A DNA stretch of 64,000 nucleotides from CAZTHM01 sp041946825 (GTDB lineage Bacteria; Acidobacteriota; Terriglobia; UBA7540): contig JBHGBD010000027.1 in NCBI GenBank assembly GCA_041946825.1, forward strand, positions 1-64,000. Reading direction: 5' to 3'. The translations under genes and the position numbers were made by a program. Of this stretch, positions 54,214 through 64,000 are shown one piece after another. Position 1 is the stretch's first letter. Each line of letters opens with the position of its first letter. The notes below the pieces were generated by a model that searched no databases, was not told the DNA's origin, and saw only the letters and a program-made list of their open reading frames with translations.

Positions 54214-54603
54214 CTAAATTCTCTCGAGTTGGCGCAACGTCCGCTGGTTCTCAACGTTGCCGGTGTTTAGCGTGGATTTGGGTTCGAGGAGCATCACATG
54301 TGTTTCCTCTTCTGCCACGGGCATATGCTCCACGCCTCGCGGCACGATGATGAACTCGCCCTCGTGGACCGTGACATCGCGATCTCGAAATTTCATGAGC
54401 AGCCGGCCTTTCAGTACGAGGAAGAGTTCGTCCTCCCGCTCATGGTGATGCCACACGAATTCGCCTTTGAACTTGACGAGCTTGACGTAGGCGTCGTTCA
54501 CTTCCCCCACAATCTTGGGGTTCCAGTGTTCCGTGAACATCGCCAGCTTTTCGGACAGATTCACTTTATCATTGGCGGCTCGGGGTGTGCTTTCGGCGCT
54601 CAC
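54214..54603 (-). CDS. Small cupin-domain protein
   Basis: 129 residues, a single-domain cupin. Motif 1 is GEFVWHHHEREDELFLVLKG with histidines at 52-54 and Glu at 59, and motif 2 is GEFIIVPRGVEHMPVA with His at 93. These form a metal site for a dioxygenase, isomerase or binding protein. The substrate is unknown. It starts at a GTG that overlaps the hemW TGA by 4 bases (54600-54603), so it is translationally coupled. It is followed 22 bases later by threonine aldolase. A link between the three functions is not evident. Confidence 0.88.
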   Translation of the reverse strand: MSAESTPRAANDKVNLSEKLAMFTEHWNPKIVGEVNDAYVKLVKFKGEFVWHHHEREDELFLVLKGRLLMKFRDRDVTVHEGEFIIVPRGVEHMPVAEEETHVMLLEPKSTLNTGNVENQRTLRQLERI

Positions 54604-55796
54604 TTTGCCTCCGACTTCTCCAAAAGAAATTCCTGAAATACTTCGTTCGAAAACAGGAAGGCTTCAGGCGCCAGGCGAATGCGGTCGCCTTCCCTTTTGA
54701 GAAGACCCCGATCTTCAAGACTTGCGACCACGGGCTCGAATGCGGTGAGTCTATGTCCGCCCCACCGACGCGACGCTTGCAAAAGGCAAACGCCCTGTGT
54801 CTGCCGGAGCCCCAGAAAGAAGAATTCCTCCAGGTGCTCCTCGAGAGTGAGTCGCCGCAGTTCGGCAATGGGCGAGTCGTCGCGGGTCAGGCGCGAAGAA
54901 TAAATGTCGGCATTCGCTTCGTTTGCCCAGCGGTTCGCACCGTCGTGAGAGTGGGCTCCCGCTCCCAGGCCGATATAGGGTGCCAGATTCCAGTATTTCA
55001 GGTTGTGCTTCGATTCAAAGCCCGGCCGCGCGAAATTGGAGATTTCGTACTGGGCATAACCTCGCGAAAGGAGAAACTGACGGGCATTCTCGTAGGCCTC
55101 CGCCATGAACTCGTCATCCGGAACGGCCTCGGCGTGATAGCGCGTTCCGTGGCGGAGGACTTCCCCTCCCAAGCGGCTCTTTACATCCACCTCGAAAAGG
55201 TAGACAGAAACATGCTGCGGTTGAAGTTGCACGGCGGCCTCGAGGCTTGCCCGCCAGGATGCCGGGGTCTGGTGAGGTAACCCGGCGATCAAGTCGAGGC
55301 TGATATTCCGACAGCCCGCGCGGCGGGCCTGTTCCACCAGGGATCGCGTGTCAGCGGCGGAATGTAACCGCCCGACAGCGTCGAGCTCGCGGTCGTCGAA
55401 GGATTGCGCTCCGACACTCAGGCGATTCACGCCTAGCGCAAACGCCCGCTCAAGGAACGCGGCGTCAGCCGAACCCGGCGTCGTCTCGAGCGTGAACTCA
55501 CTGGAGTCCGCAATCCGGAATTGTTCCTGAACGGCCTGGATAATCTGCTCCAGCCGTTCAATACCGATGATGGGCGGGGTTCCTCCGCCAAAGTAGAGGG
55601 TATCGGCCGGGAGTTCGAAGAGACCACGTCCAACGGAAGCAGAATCGAAATGCCGCCTCAGGCCTTGGATTTCCCGCAGGACCCCTTCGCAGTAGCCGCT
55701 GAAAACCTCCGCTCGCGAAACTTTCGAGCTGAAGTTGCAGAAGCTGCATTTCGACGCGCAAAACGGAATTTGAACGTAGAGTCCCAGGGTTTCCAT
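54600..55796 (-). CDS. hemW: Radical SAM heme chaperone HemW-like protein
   Basis: About 398 residues from METLGLYVQIPFCASKC. The radical-SAM cluster motif C13-x3-C17-x2-C20 (FCASKCSFCNF) is the HemW/HemN pattern, and LPADTLYFGGGTPPIIG with GVNRLSVGAQSFDD follows. HemW inserts heme into respiratory proteins and is often annotated as coproporphyrinogen oxidase. The longer TTG frame to 55853 begins at once after the YjbQ stop and lacks a ribosome site, so the later ATG is preferred. It is in a run with YjbQ upstream and cupin downstream. Confidence 0.92.
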   Translation of the reverse strand: METLGLYVQIPFCASKCSFCNFSSKVSRAEVFSGYCEGVLREIQGLRRHFDSASVGRGLFELPADTLYFGGGTPPIIGIERLEQIIQAVQEQFRIADSSEFTLETTPGSADAAFLERAFALGVNRLSVGAQSFDDRELDAVGRLHSAADTRSLVEQARRAGCRNISLDLIAGLPHQTPASWRASLEAAVQLQPQHVSVYLFEVDVKSRLGGEVLRHGTRYHAEAVPDDEFMAEAYENARQFLLSRGYAQYEISNFARPGFESKHNLKYWNLAPYIGLGAGAHSHDGANRWANEANADIYSSRLTRDDSPIAELRRLTLEEHLEEFFFLGLRQTQGVCLLQASRRWGGHRLTAFEPVVASLEDRGLLKREGDRIRLAPEAFLFSNEVFQEFLLEKSEAK

Positions 55797-55853
55797 GAAA
55801 CCGAAAACTCTCTTTTGAGCCAGGGCTGCCTGATAGTCCGATGAAGCGATCAA

Positions 55854-56300
55854 TCAGTCTGAAACGATCTTAACCCGCAAGTCGCGGCGCCTCGGGCCAT
55901 CGAATTCACAGAAATAGACGCCTTGCCATCGGCCCAGAACCAGCCGCGCATTTTCGATCAAAAGGGTTTTGGCTGCGCCGATGATCGCAGCCTTCAGGTG
56001 GGAGTCGCAATTCCCGTCGTTATGATGGTAGATACGGTCCTGGGGGGCGAGTTGTTTGAGAAAGTCGGTCAAATCACGCTGCAACGCCGGGTCGTCGTTT
56101 TCATTGATGAGGATGCCGGCGGTAGTGTGCGGAACGAAAAGGTGGCAGACGCCACTCTGCACACCCGATTCAGCGATCAACCCCTGAAGGAGATTCGTGA
56201 TGTCCTTGAATTCCACGCGCAGGAGTGTCTCGATCTGCACAACATGCGCATGTGGCTTTGCGCCTTCGCTCGCCCCGGCTTTGCCCTTGTCGGCGGCCAT
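55854..56300 (-). CDS. YjbQ/UPF0047 family protein
   Basis: 148 residues from MAADKGKAGAS, with a strong GGAGGGAAGG site before the ATG. The family signature is intact: CHLFVPHTTAGILINENDD, then QDRIYHHNDGNCDSHLKAAIIG and LGRWQGVYFCEFDGPRRRDL, which carry the conserved His and Asp residues. Members are linked to a secondary thiamine-phosphate synthase activity, but the true role is uncertain. It is cytoplasmic. It has its own candidate extended -10 promoter at 56377-56385 and is followed by hemW. Confidence 0.92.
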   Translation of the reverse strand: MAADKGKAGASEGAKPHAHVVQIETLLRVEFKDITNLLQGLIAESGVQSGVCHLFVPHTTAGILINENDDPALQRDLTDFLKQLAPQDRIYHHNDGNCDSHLKAAIIGAAKTLLIENARLVLGRWQGVYFCEFDGPRRRDLRVKIVSD

Positions 56301-56376
56301 AGCCTTCCCTCCCTCAACCTTTCATCTTCGTCGTGAGCCTATTCACGCGCTCCGGATCGGACCGATGACGCGAGGG

Positions 56377-56385
56377 ATTATAGCA
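56377..56385 (-). promoter_or_regulatory. Extended -10 promoter of the YjbQ gene run
   Basis: On the minus strand the sequence is TGC followed by a perfect TATAAT (56382-56377), a classic extended -10 box that can work without a -35. It overlaps the T-tract end of the bshC terminator. The leader would be about 70 bases. Confidence 0.55.
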
Positions 56386-56411
56386 AAACCGGCAGGCTTC
56401 CCACCTGCCGG
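56385..56411 (-). terminator. Terminator of the bshC gene
   Basis: A perfect 8-bp stem CCGGCAGG/CCTGCCGG (56389-56396 with 56404-56411) with a 7-base loop, followed on the minus strand by TTTT. It lies 52 bases beyond the bshC stop and directly ahead of the YjbQ promoter. Confidence 0.6.
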
Positions 56412-56462
56412 CGGGCTTCAGCGACGGGCCGATCATAATTCCCCACCCGCCATGTGGATGTG

Positions 56463-58100
56463 TTAATAGACGAAAACCTGGTGATCGGAGGACTGCGTAT
56501 GGATTTGCGCCAGAATGCGATCCAGTAATTCGTAACCGGCCCGGCCCAGGAAACTGACTCCGCCCACCCGGCGCTCTTGCAGATCTCTTTCCGGATTCAG
56601 TGATTTTCGCAGAGCCTGTTCGTGGCGTGAAAGCAGTTCCGACCGTTGGAGAGCCGCCCGACTCAGCTTGCCCTTCAGCTTCTCGAGCTGGTAACGCATT
56701 TTCTCTTGCGCGTGCTTGAGCGTATCCAGGAGAGTCGGGTCGAGCGTTTCGATATCGCCGCGCATGCGTTCGAGCAGCGCCGCAAGCTCCGTTTCGCTCC
56801 GGTCGAAGCGCTCGGCCCATCCTTCGGAGAGCCCCGCGGCCGCAATCTTCTGGCGCAGGTGTTCCTCGCTCTCCCAGACGTCCTCGACCTCCAGCTTGTA
56901 TTTCTCCAGCAAGCGCTGAATCCGCCGGTCTACCAGAGTAAATCCCGCGCGGGGAAAAATGATGGGTTGCGGCCGGCCGAAAGACTCATAGAGCGTCTGC
57001 GACTGCCCCAGGTAGGCGAGTTCGGACGGGCCGGCAACGTAAGCGAGCGTCGGAAGAAGCAAATCCTGCACGACGGGGCGCAGTAATGCGTTGGCGGAGA
57101 AATGAAACCGTCCCTGGCCTGCTCCTGCGCGTAATTCTTTCAATGAGACGTGTTCGGTGCCGTCGAGGAAAAAATCGCCGGCCCGTTGTTGAAGTGGCAA
57201 GCGGTTTCCATCTCGCATCACGAAGACCAGCGTGGATTCGTCGGTCACGCGTACCTGAGCGTGATAGCCGGCCGCTTCCAGCGCCCTCGACCGCGCAAGC
57301 AAGCGACTCCGAAGCGCTTCCGACTCTTCCAGGGCGCGCGCAAAAACGGGATGAGTTACGGATTCGACTTCCTGGTCCAGGGGATCGAGGAGGATCACAC
57401 CGCAGGGGCGGAAGAGCCGCGCCATCCAACGCGCGAACGCCAAGCTCCAGGTTACTCCCGGCTGATAGCAATCCCGCAGATCACGCAACAACCTTTCGCG
57501 CGGCTCACCCGGGGGCAAAGCCTTTTCAAGATCGCCAAGCGCTACCTCGATGTTTTCGGTTAGCTTGACGTAACCCACCGGCGAGCGCGGCGCCGGGCGT
57601 TCGCCCGGGTCGTGGAGCGGGACCAGATTGTATTCGTCATCAAAAGTCGCGATTTGCGCCACTTCCGCCAAATCGTGGTCCTGCGTGGCCAGCCAGAATA
57701 CCGGCACGCAGGGCAGACCCTGCAATGAAAGCGACTGCGCAAGCTTTACGGCCGTGAGGGCCTTATAGAGAGTGAATGCAGGTCCCGAGAGCAGGCCCAC
57801 CTGCTGCCCAGTGACCACGGCAAACGTCCCTGCTTCGCCGAGCCGGCGGATATTCTCGAAGGCTGCCTCGCCGCTGCCGAAGATCCGGTTCTGCCGGTTG
57901 AGGATTTCAACGATGGCGGCGCGATGGGTGTGAAACCCTTCAAGCTTTGCGGCGAGGGTCCGATAACCGGCCGGGTCGAAGGGCCCGCTGCCGTAGAAAT
58001 CCCGCACACGGGCGAAATCGTCGAGATAGTCCAACAGGAGTTTGCTGGAGTGGGGCACTCGCTTGTGGGAAATGCCATGACAGTCCATTTGAGCTTTCAT
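56463..58100 (-). CDS. bshC: Bacillithiol biosynthesis cysteine-adding enzyme
   Basis: About 545 residues from MKAQMDCHGISH (58088 is also possible). It matches BshC by length and motifs: FAVVTGQQVGLLSGPAFTLYKALTAV near residue 90, PVFWLATQDHDLAEVAQIA, RPIFPRAGFTLVDRRIQRLLEKY-type text in the middle, and a coiled-coil C terminus. BshC joins cysteine to the glucosamine-malate precursor, so the cell probably uses bacillithiol as its low-molecular-weight thiol. bshA and bshB are not in the window, as is usual for unlinked bsh genes. A terminator hairpin follows. Confidence 0.94.
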   Translation of the reverse strand: MKAQMDCHGISHKRVPHSSKLLLDYLDDFARVRDFYGSGPFDPAGYRTLAAKLEGFHTHRAAIVEILNRQNRIFGSGEAAFENIRRLGEAGTFAVVTGQQVGLLSGPAFTLYKALTAVKLAQSLSLQGLPCVPVFWLATQDHDLAEVAQIATFDDEYNLVPLHDPGERPAPRSPVGYVKLTENIEVALGDLEKALPPGEPRERLLRDLRDCYQPGVTWSLAFARWMARLFRPCGVILLDPLDQEVESVTHPVFARALEESEALRSRLLARSRALEAAGYHAQVRVTDESTLVFVMRDGNRLPLQQRAGDFFLDGTEHVSLKELRAGAGQGRFHFSANALLRPVVQDLLLPTLAYVAGPSELAYLGQSQTLYESFGRPQPIIFPRAGFTLVDRRIQRLLEKYKLEVEDVWESEEHLRQKIAAAGLSEGWAERFDRSETELAALLERMRGDIETLDPTLLDTLKHAQEKMRYQLEKLKGKLSRAALQRSELLSRHEQALRKSLNPERDLQERRVGGVSFLGRAGYELLDRILAQIHTQSSDHQVFVY

Positions 58101-58189
58101 CGTACACTCGTCGTCCGGTTCGGACAATCAATGAACAGAATAGACCGCTCGCCCCTTTAGGTCTTGGATGTTTGCCGGGTGGAAACGGT

Positions 58190-59104
58190 TCAGAATTCCA
58201 GCCCCGCGCGGGCCTCGCGCAGAGCGTCAGCGACGACTCGCCGCGCGGAGGTTTTCAGCGCGAGGAGGGGCGAGCGTGGCGGGCTGCTCGCGTAACCGCT
58301 CAATTCCACGGCCGCCTTGACTCCAGCGATTCCGTAAGGGACGGCGATCTTTTGGGCGAGCAAGGTGAGCCTTGCCTGCAAGTCCCGCGCGGCTTTCGCG
58401 TGTCCCTTCAAGAAGGCATCGTAAACTCCCAGGCAGATTTCCGGGACGAAACCCGATTGGCCAAGCACCCCGCCCACCGCGCCGGCCCGCAGCGCCTCCA
58501 GCAGAATCGGCGGCGCTCCCACTAGCACGCGAAAACCCGGCCGCACGCGCCGCAAGATCGCCCGCACGTAAGCGATGTCGCCGGAACTTTCCTTAAGCCC
58601 CGCGATGTTGGGATAGCGCGAGAGGCGGCCAAGGGTTTCGGGCTCCATCCGGATCCCGGTGAACTGCGGGATGTTGTAAATAATCACCGGCCGCGACAAG
58701 CCGTCCGCCAGGGTCTGGTAGTGCGCCGAAAGGGCGGCGGAATCCATCCGCGACTTGTAGTAGTTGGGCGTGATGACCAGTAACGCGTCGGCGCCCCGCG
58801 CCACCGCTTCGCGGCTCAGTCGCAAGGTCAGTTTCGTGCTCTCGAGGCCAGTGCTAACAATCAAAAGTTCGGGCGGGCGCACGCGCGGCCTTGCGAGGTC
58901 CAAAAGGCGCAGGCGCTCGCGCTCCGTGAGGAATGGCGCCTCTCCCGTCGAGCCGGCGACAACAATCCCCGAAAGTCCGATGCCCACGTAGCGGCCCAGG
59001 TTTTCGCGGAACTTGACAAGGTCAATTTCGCCGCGCCGGTCAAAAGGCGTAATGATGGGGAGAAAGATGCCTTGCAGGCGGCCGATGATTTGTTGCCGGG
59101 TCAT
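58190..59104 (-). CDS. DapA-superfamily aldolase, resembling 4-hydroxy-2-oxoglutarate aldolase (HOGA)
   Basis: 304 residues with the class I aldolase barrel: GSTGEAPFLTERERL near 51-65, catalytic Y143 in IIYNIPQFTG and Schiff-base lysine K171 in IAGLKESSGD. Several stretches, such as the YYKSRMDSAALSAHY run and the C-terminal GYASSPPRSPL, are more like mitochondrial HOGA1-type 4-hydroxy-2-oxoglutarate aldolase than like DapA (from memory, not a search). If so, it would cleave hydroxyproline-pathway 4-hydroxy-2-oxoglutarate. It starts 20 bases after the carB stop, so it may be cotranscribed with the pyrimidine genes. Confidence 0.82.
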   Translation of the reverse strand: MTRQQIIGRLQGIFLPIITPFDRRGEIDLVKFRENLGRYVGIGLSGIVVAGSTGEAPFLTERERLRLLDLARPRVRPPELLIVSTGLESTKLTLRLSREAVARGADALLVITPNYYKSRMDSAALSAHYQTLADGLSRPVIIYNIPQFTGIRMEPETLGRLSRYPNIAGLKESSGDIAYVRAILRRVRPGFRVLVGAPPILLEALRAGAVGGVLGQSGFVPEICLGVYDAFLKGHAKAARDLQARLTLLAQKIAVPYGIAGVKAAVELSGYASSPPRSPLLALKTSARRVVADALREARAGLEF

Positions 59105-59124
59105 GGTTGTCCAGCTTCCTGCCG

Positions 59125-62382
<3,258 letters not shown>

Positions 62383-62392
62383 GTCTTGATTT

Positions 62393-62463
62393 GTCAGGTC
62401 ACGGCTTCAGCCGTGCCACTATGCTGCTTCCCCTCCACCTCTGAGCGGCTTTAGCCGCTGAGG
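62393..62463. repeat. Left REP pair of the RAYT unit
   Basis: The first hairpin is CACGGC-TTCA-GCCGTG (62400-62415). The second is AGCGGC-TTTA-GCCGCT (62444-62459), with GAGG after it. The transposase reading frame runs through the second hairpin and ends at TAG 62419-62421. Confidence 0.78.
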
Positions 62464-62916
62464 TATTTCGTCAAGCTCGAAACGACCCAACGCCGACGAC
62501 CAAGGGTAGTCGGCAGCGTCGCGGATGAGTTTTTGTTTCATGGGATTTTGCTCGATGTAGCGCAGGTGAATCTCGTAGTCCCTTGAATCCCGTATCCGGT
62601 GGTCGCTGAATCCACGTTGCCAAACTGGCAATTTGAACCCCAGCCTTTCCCTTATTTCGTGAGCGGAGCCTCCTTTGATGTATTGCACGGAGCGCTCCAA
62701 CGCCGTTTCAATGGAAGGGGTCAGAAGTATATGGAAGTGATCCGGCATAAGGACGAAAGCGTGCAATCGAAATATGGCCCTATCCCTGTACCCGAGAAGC
62801 GTATCCACAAAGATTTGGCAAACCTCGTCCTTCACAAATAACCTGCGGCTTTCCCAGCTTCGTGAAGTAATGAAATACGTGCCCGGAATCGACTTGTGTC
62901 GCCTGGGTGTTGCCAT
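62419..62916 (-). CDS. REP-associated tyrosine transposase (RAYT, Y1/IS200-like)
   Basis: 165 residues from MATPRRHKSIPGTYFITSR, starting just inside the right inner REP with GAGG in front. The HUH motif is H60-F-H62 in LMPDHFHILLTP, and the catalytic tyrosine is Y120 in LRYIEQNPMKQKL, both typical of RAYTs. The protein cuts and joins single-stranded DNA at REP hairpins. The last 15 codons (IPQRLKPLRGGGEAA) are encoded by the left inner REP. The reading frame is intact, so the enzyme is probably functional or recently so. Other REP-like copies in the window (16465, 37151) differ in sequence. Confidence 0.9.
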   Translation of the reverse strand: MATPRRHKSIPGTYFITSRSWESRRLFVKDEVCQIFVDTLLGYRDRAIFRLHAFVLMPDHFHILLTPSIETALERSVQYIKGGSAHEIRERLGFKLPVWQRGFSDHRIRDSRDYEIHLRYIEQNPMKQKLIRDAADYPWSSALGRFELDEIPQRLKPLRGGGEAA

Positions 62917-62918
62917 AA

Positions 62919-62985
62919 CCTCAGCGGCTAAAGCCGCCCCTGCACCCGGCACTGCCGAGCGGCACGGCTAAAGCCGTGCCCTGAC
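62919..62985. repeat. Right REP pair of the RAYT unit
   Basis: The first hairpin is within CCTCAGCGGCTAAAGCCGC (62919-62937). The second is GGCACGGC-TAAA-GCCGTGCC (62961-62980), followed by CTGAC. It abuts the carA stop (62987) on the right. Confidence 0.78.
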
Positions 62986-62986
62986 G

Positions 62987-64000
62987 TCATTGTCGATACT
63001 CCTGCATAAGCTTCACAAACCGCTCGAAAAGGTACGCCGAGTCGTGCGGCCCGGGCGAAGCCTCGGGATGGTACTGGACGCTGAAAAGCGGAAGTGTCCG
63101 GTGCCGTAATCCTTCCAGAGTATCGTCGTTCAGATTGCGATGCGTCAGCACGACTTCGCCCGCCTTCAGCGAATCAGGGTCCACGGCAAACCCGTGATTC
63201 TGGGCGGTAATTTCCACTTTCTGAGTTTCCAGATTCAGGACCGGATGATTTCCGCCGTGATGGCCGAACTTGAGCTTGTAAGTTTTTCCGCCCAGCGCTA
63301 AGCCGATGATTTGATGCCCGAGACAGATGCCGAAGATGGGCACGCGCCCCAAGAGGTCGCGCACGGCGCGCGCCGCGTATTCGACCGGCTCGGGATCGCC
63401 CGGGCCATTGGAAAGGAAGACACCATCCGGCTTGAAATCCAGGACGTCTCTCGCGGGCGTCTTGGCCGGGACCACAATCACATGACAGCCGACGTCCACC
63501 AGCCGGCGAAGAATGTTCTGCTTGATCCCATAGTCAAACGCCACCACGCGGAATCGCGCCGGGGGAGGCCCCGCCTGGCCGACATGGAGGAAATCCGCCG
63601 AGGGCTCGCTCCACTCATATCGTGAAGGCGTGGTGACACGGCTGGCGAGATCCAGCCCTACCATGCTGGGTGAAGCTTTGGCCCTGGCGACGAGGTTGTG
63701 CTCATCGCGGTCCGCGGTCGAGATTACGCCGCGCATCGCGCCATGCTTGCGCAGGTGAAGAACCAGCGCGCGCGTGTCGATATCGGAGATAATCGGCACG
63801 CCGTACTGCGCAAGGAAATTCGAGGTGTCCTCTTGCGAGCGCCAGTTGCTGGTCAATTGACTTAGTTCGCGTACCACCAACCCTTCGGCGTAGGGCCGCG
63901 CCGACTCGCAGTCTAGCGAGTTCGTGCCGTAGTTGCCGATGTGAGGATAGGTGAGGATGACGATCTGGCCGGCGTAGGAAGGGTCGGTGAGGATTTCCTG
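62987..64000 (-). CDS. carA: Carbamoyl-phosphate synthase small subunit (5' end outside the window)
   Basis: 337 residues are visible, and the frame is open to the window edge, so the first 40 or so residues are missing. The N-terminal CPSase small-subunit domain includes VILTYPHIGNYGTNSLDCES. The class I glutamine amidotransferase triad is visible as VPIFGICLGHQIIGLALGG (nucleophile Cys) and FSVQYHPEASPGPHDS (His and Glu). It supplies ammonia from glutamine to CarB. A REP-transposase unit of about 600 bases separates its stop from the carB start. carA is transcribed first, so cotranscription with carB would pass through the unit. Confidence 0.96.
   Translation of the reverse strand, partial: QEILTDPSYAGQIVILTYPHIGNYGTNSLDCESARPYAEGLVVRELSQLTSNWRSQEDTSNFLAQYGVPIISDIDTRALVLHLRKHGAMRGVISTADRDEHNLVARAKASPSMVGLDLASRVTTPSRYEWSEPSADFLHVGQAGPPPARFRVVAFDYGIKQNILRRLVDVGCHVIVVPAKTPARDVLDFKPDGVFLSNGPGDPEPVEYAARAVRDLLGRVPIFGICLGHQIIGLALGGKTYKLKFGHHGGNHPVLNLETQKVEITAQNHGFAVDPDSLKAGEVVLTHRNLNDDTLEGLRHRTLPLFSVQYHPEASPGPHDSAYLFERFVKLMQEYRQ

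Larger units (their letters stand above)
62393..62985 (-). mobile_element. RAYT unit: REP-associated transposase flanked by paired inverted REP hairpins
   Basis: The transposase gene is framed by two sets of nested hairpins. The outer pair (62393-62417 and 62961-62985) are inverted copies that differ at 2 of 25 positions and each fold as a CACGGC/GCCGTG hairpin. The inner pair share a perfect 19-bp inverted match (62445-62463 and 62919-62937), with GCGGC stems. This is the layout of a REP/REPIN-RAYT system. The unit sits between carA and carB, which are usually adjacent. Confidence 0.82.

Overview
This is a gene-dense, GC-rich stretch of chromosome with about 50 protein genes. I see no tRNA, rRNA or CRISPR array. 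The gene content points to a member of the Acidobacteriota, probably from soil or an environmental assembly. The indicators are a giant Oar-like TonB-dependent receptor with an N-terminal carboxypeptidase-regulatory-like domain, a CRTAC1/ASPIC-UnbV secreted protein, secreted M16 and M61 peptidases, BshC (bacillithiol synthesis), PilZ and DUF6982-like proteins, and many TPR proteins. The phylum call is inference from gene families, not from a marker tree.

Layout. 1-5.3 kb: a minus-strand run encoding an active/inactive M16 peptidase pair, a CPBP protease, a small secreted protein and a short CDF cation transporter. 5.4-12.7 kb: a TMTC-like membrane protein with TPRs, NAD synthetase, an A-type Fe-S carrier, a secreted protein of unknown function, NAD-type isocitrate dehydrogenase and a hemerythrin protein. 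12.9-19.2 kb: a two-gene system related to 2-hydroxyacyl-CoA dehydratase and its activase, preceded by a small 2Fe-2S protein. 19.3-27.3 kb: surface and secreted proteins (CRTAC1, TPR, parallel beta-helix, TonB receptor). 27.7-34.6 kb: the housekeeping run xerD-cca-dnaE-accA. 35-36.7 kb: regulatory proteins (DUF6982-like, a response regulator with a degenerate receiver, PilZ). 37.3-42.5 kb: lpxD, plsC, an M61 peptidase and an APC permease. 43-44.5 kb: two exported methyltransferases. 44.5-52.2 kb: a long minus-strand run from an acyl-CoA dehydrogenase through a MeaB/methylmalonyl-CoA epimerase fusion, an MBL-fold hydrolase, MTA phosphorylase, a PfkB kinase and a GT-C membrane protein to dapF. 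53.1-56.3 kb: threonine aldolase, cupin, HemW and YjbQ. 56.5-64 kb: bshC, a HOGA/DapA-type aldolase, carB, a REP-associated transposase unit and carA (cut by the window edge).

The most notable points are: a complete RAYT/REP unit with nested terminal inverted repeats lying between carA and carB; a single-chain activase in which both ATPase halves keep the cysteine pair that normally bridges a 4Fe-4S cluster between two subunits; a MeaB-epimerase fusion next to an acyl-CoA dehydrogenase that appears to start at CTG; a NarL-type regulator lacking its phospho-acceptor Asp; and tandem SAM methyltransferases that both carry export signals. I did not find a convincing, wholly new defence or mobile system. 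Most of the window is ordinary chromosomal housekeeping.
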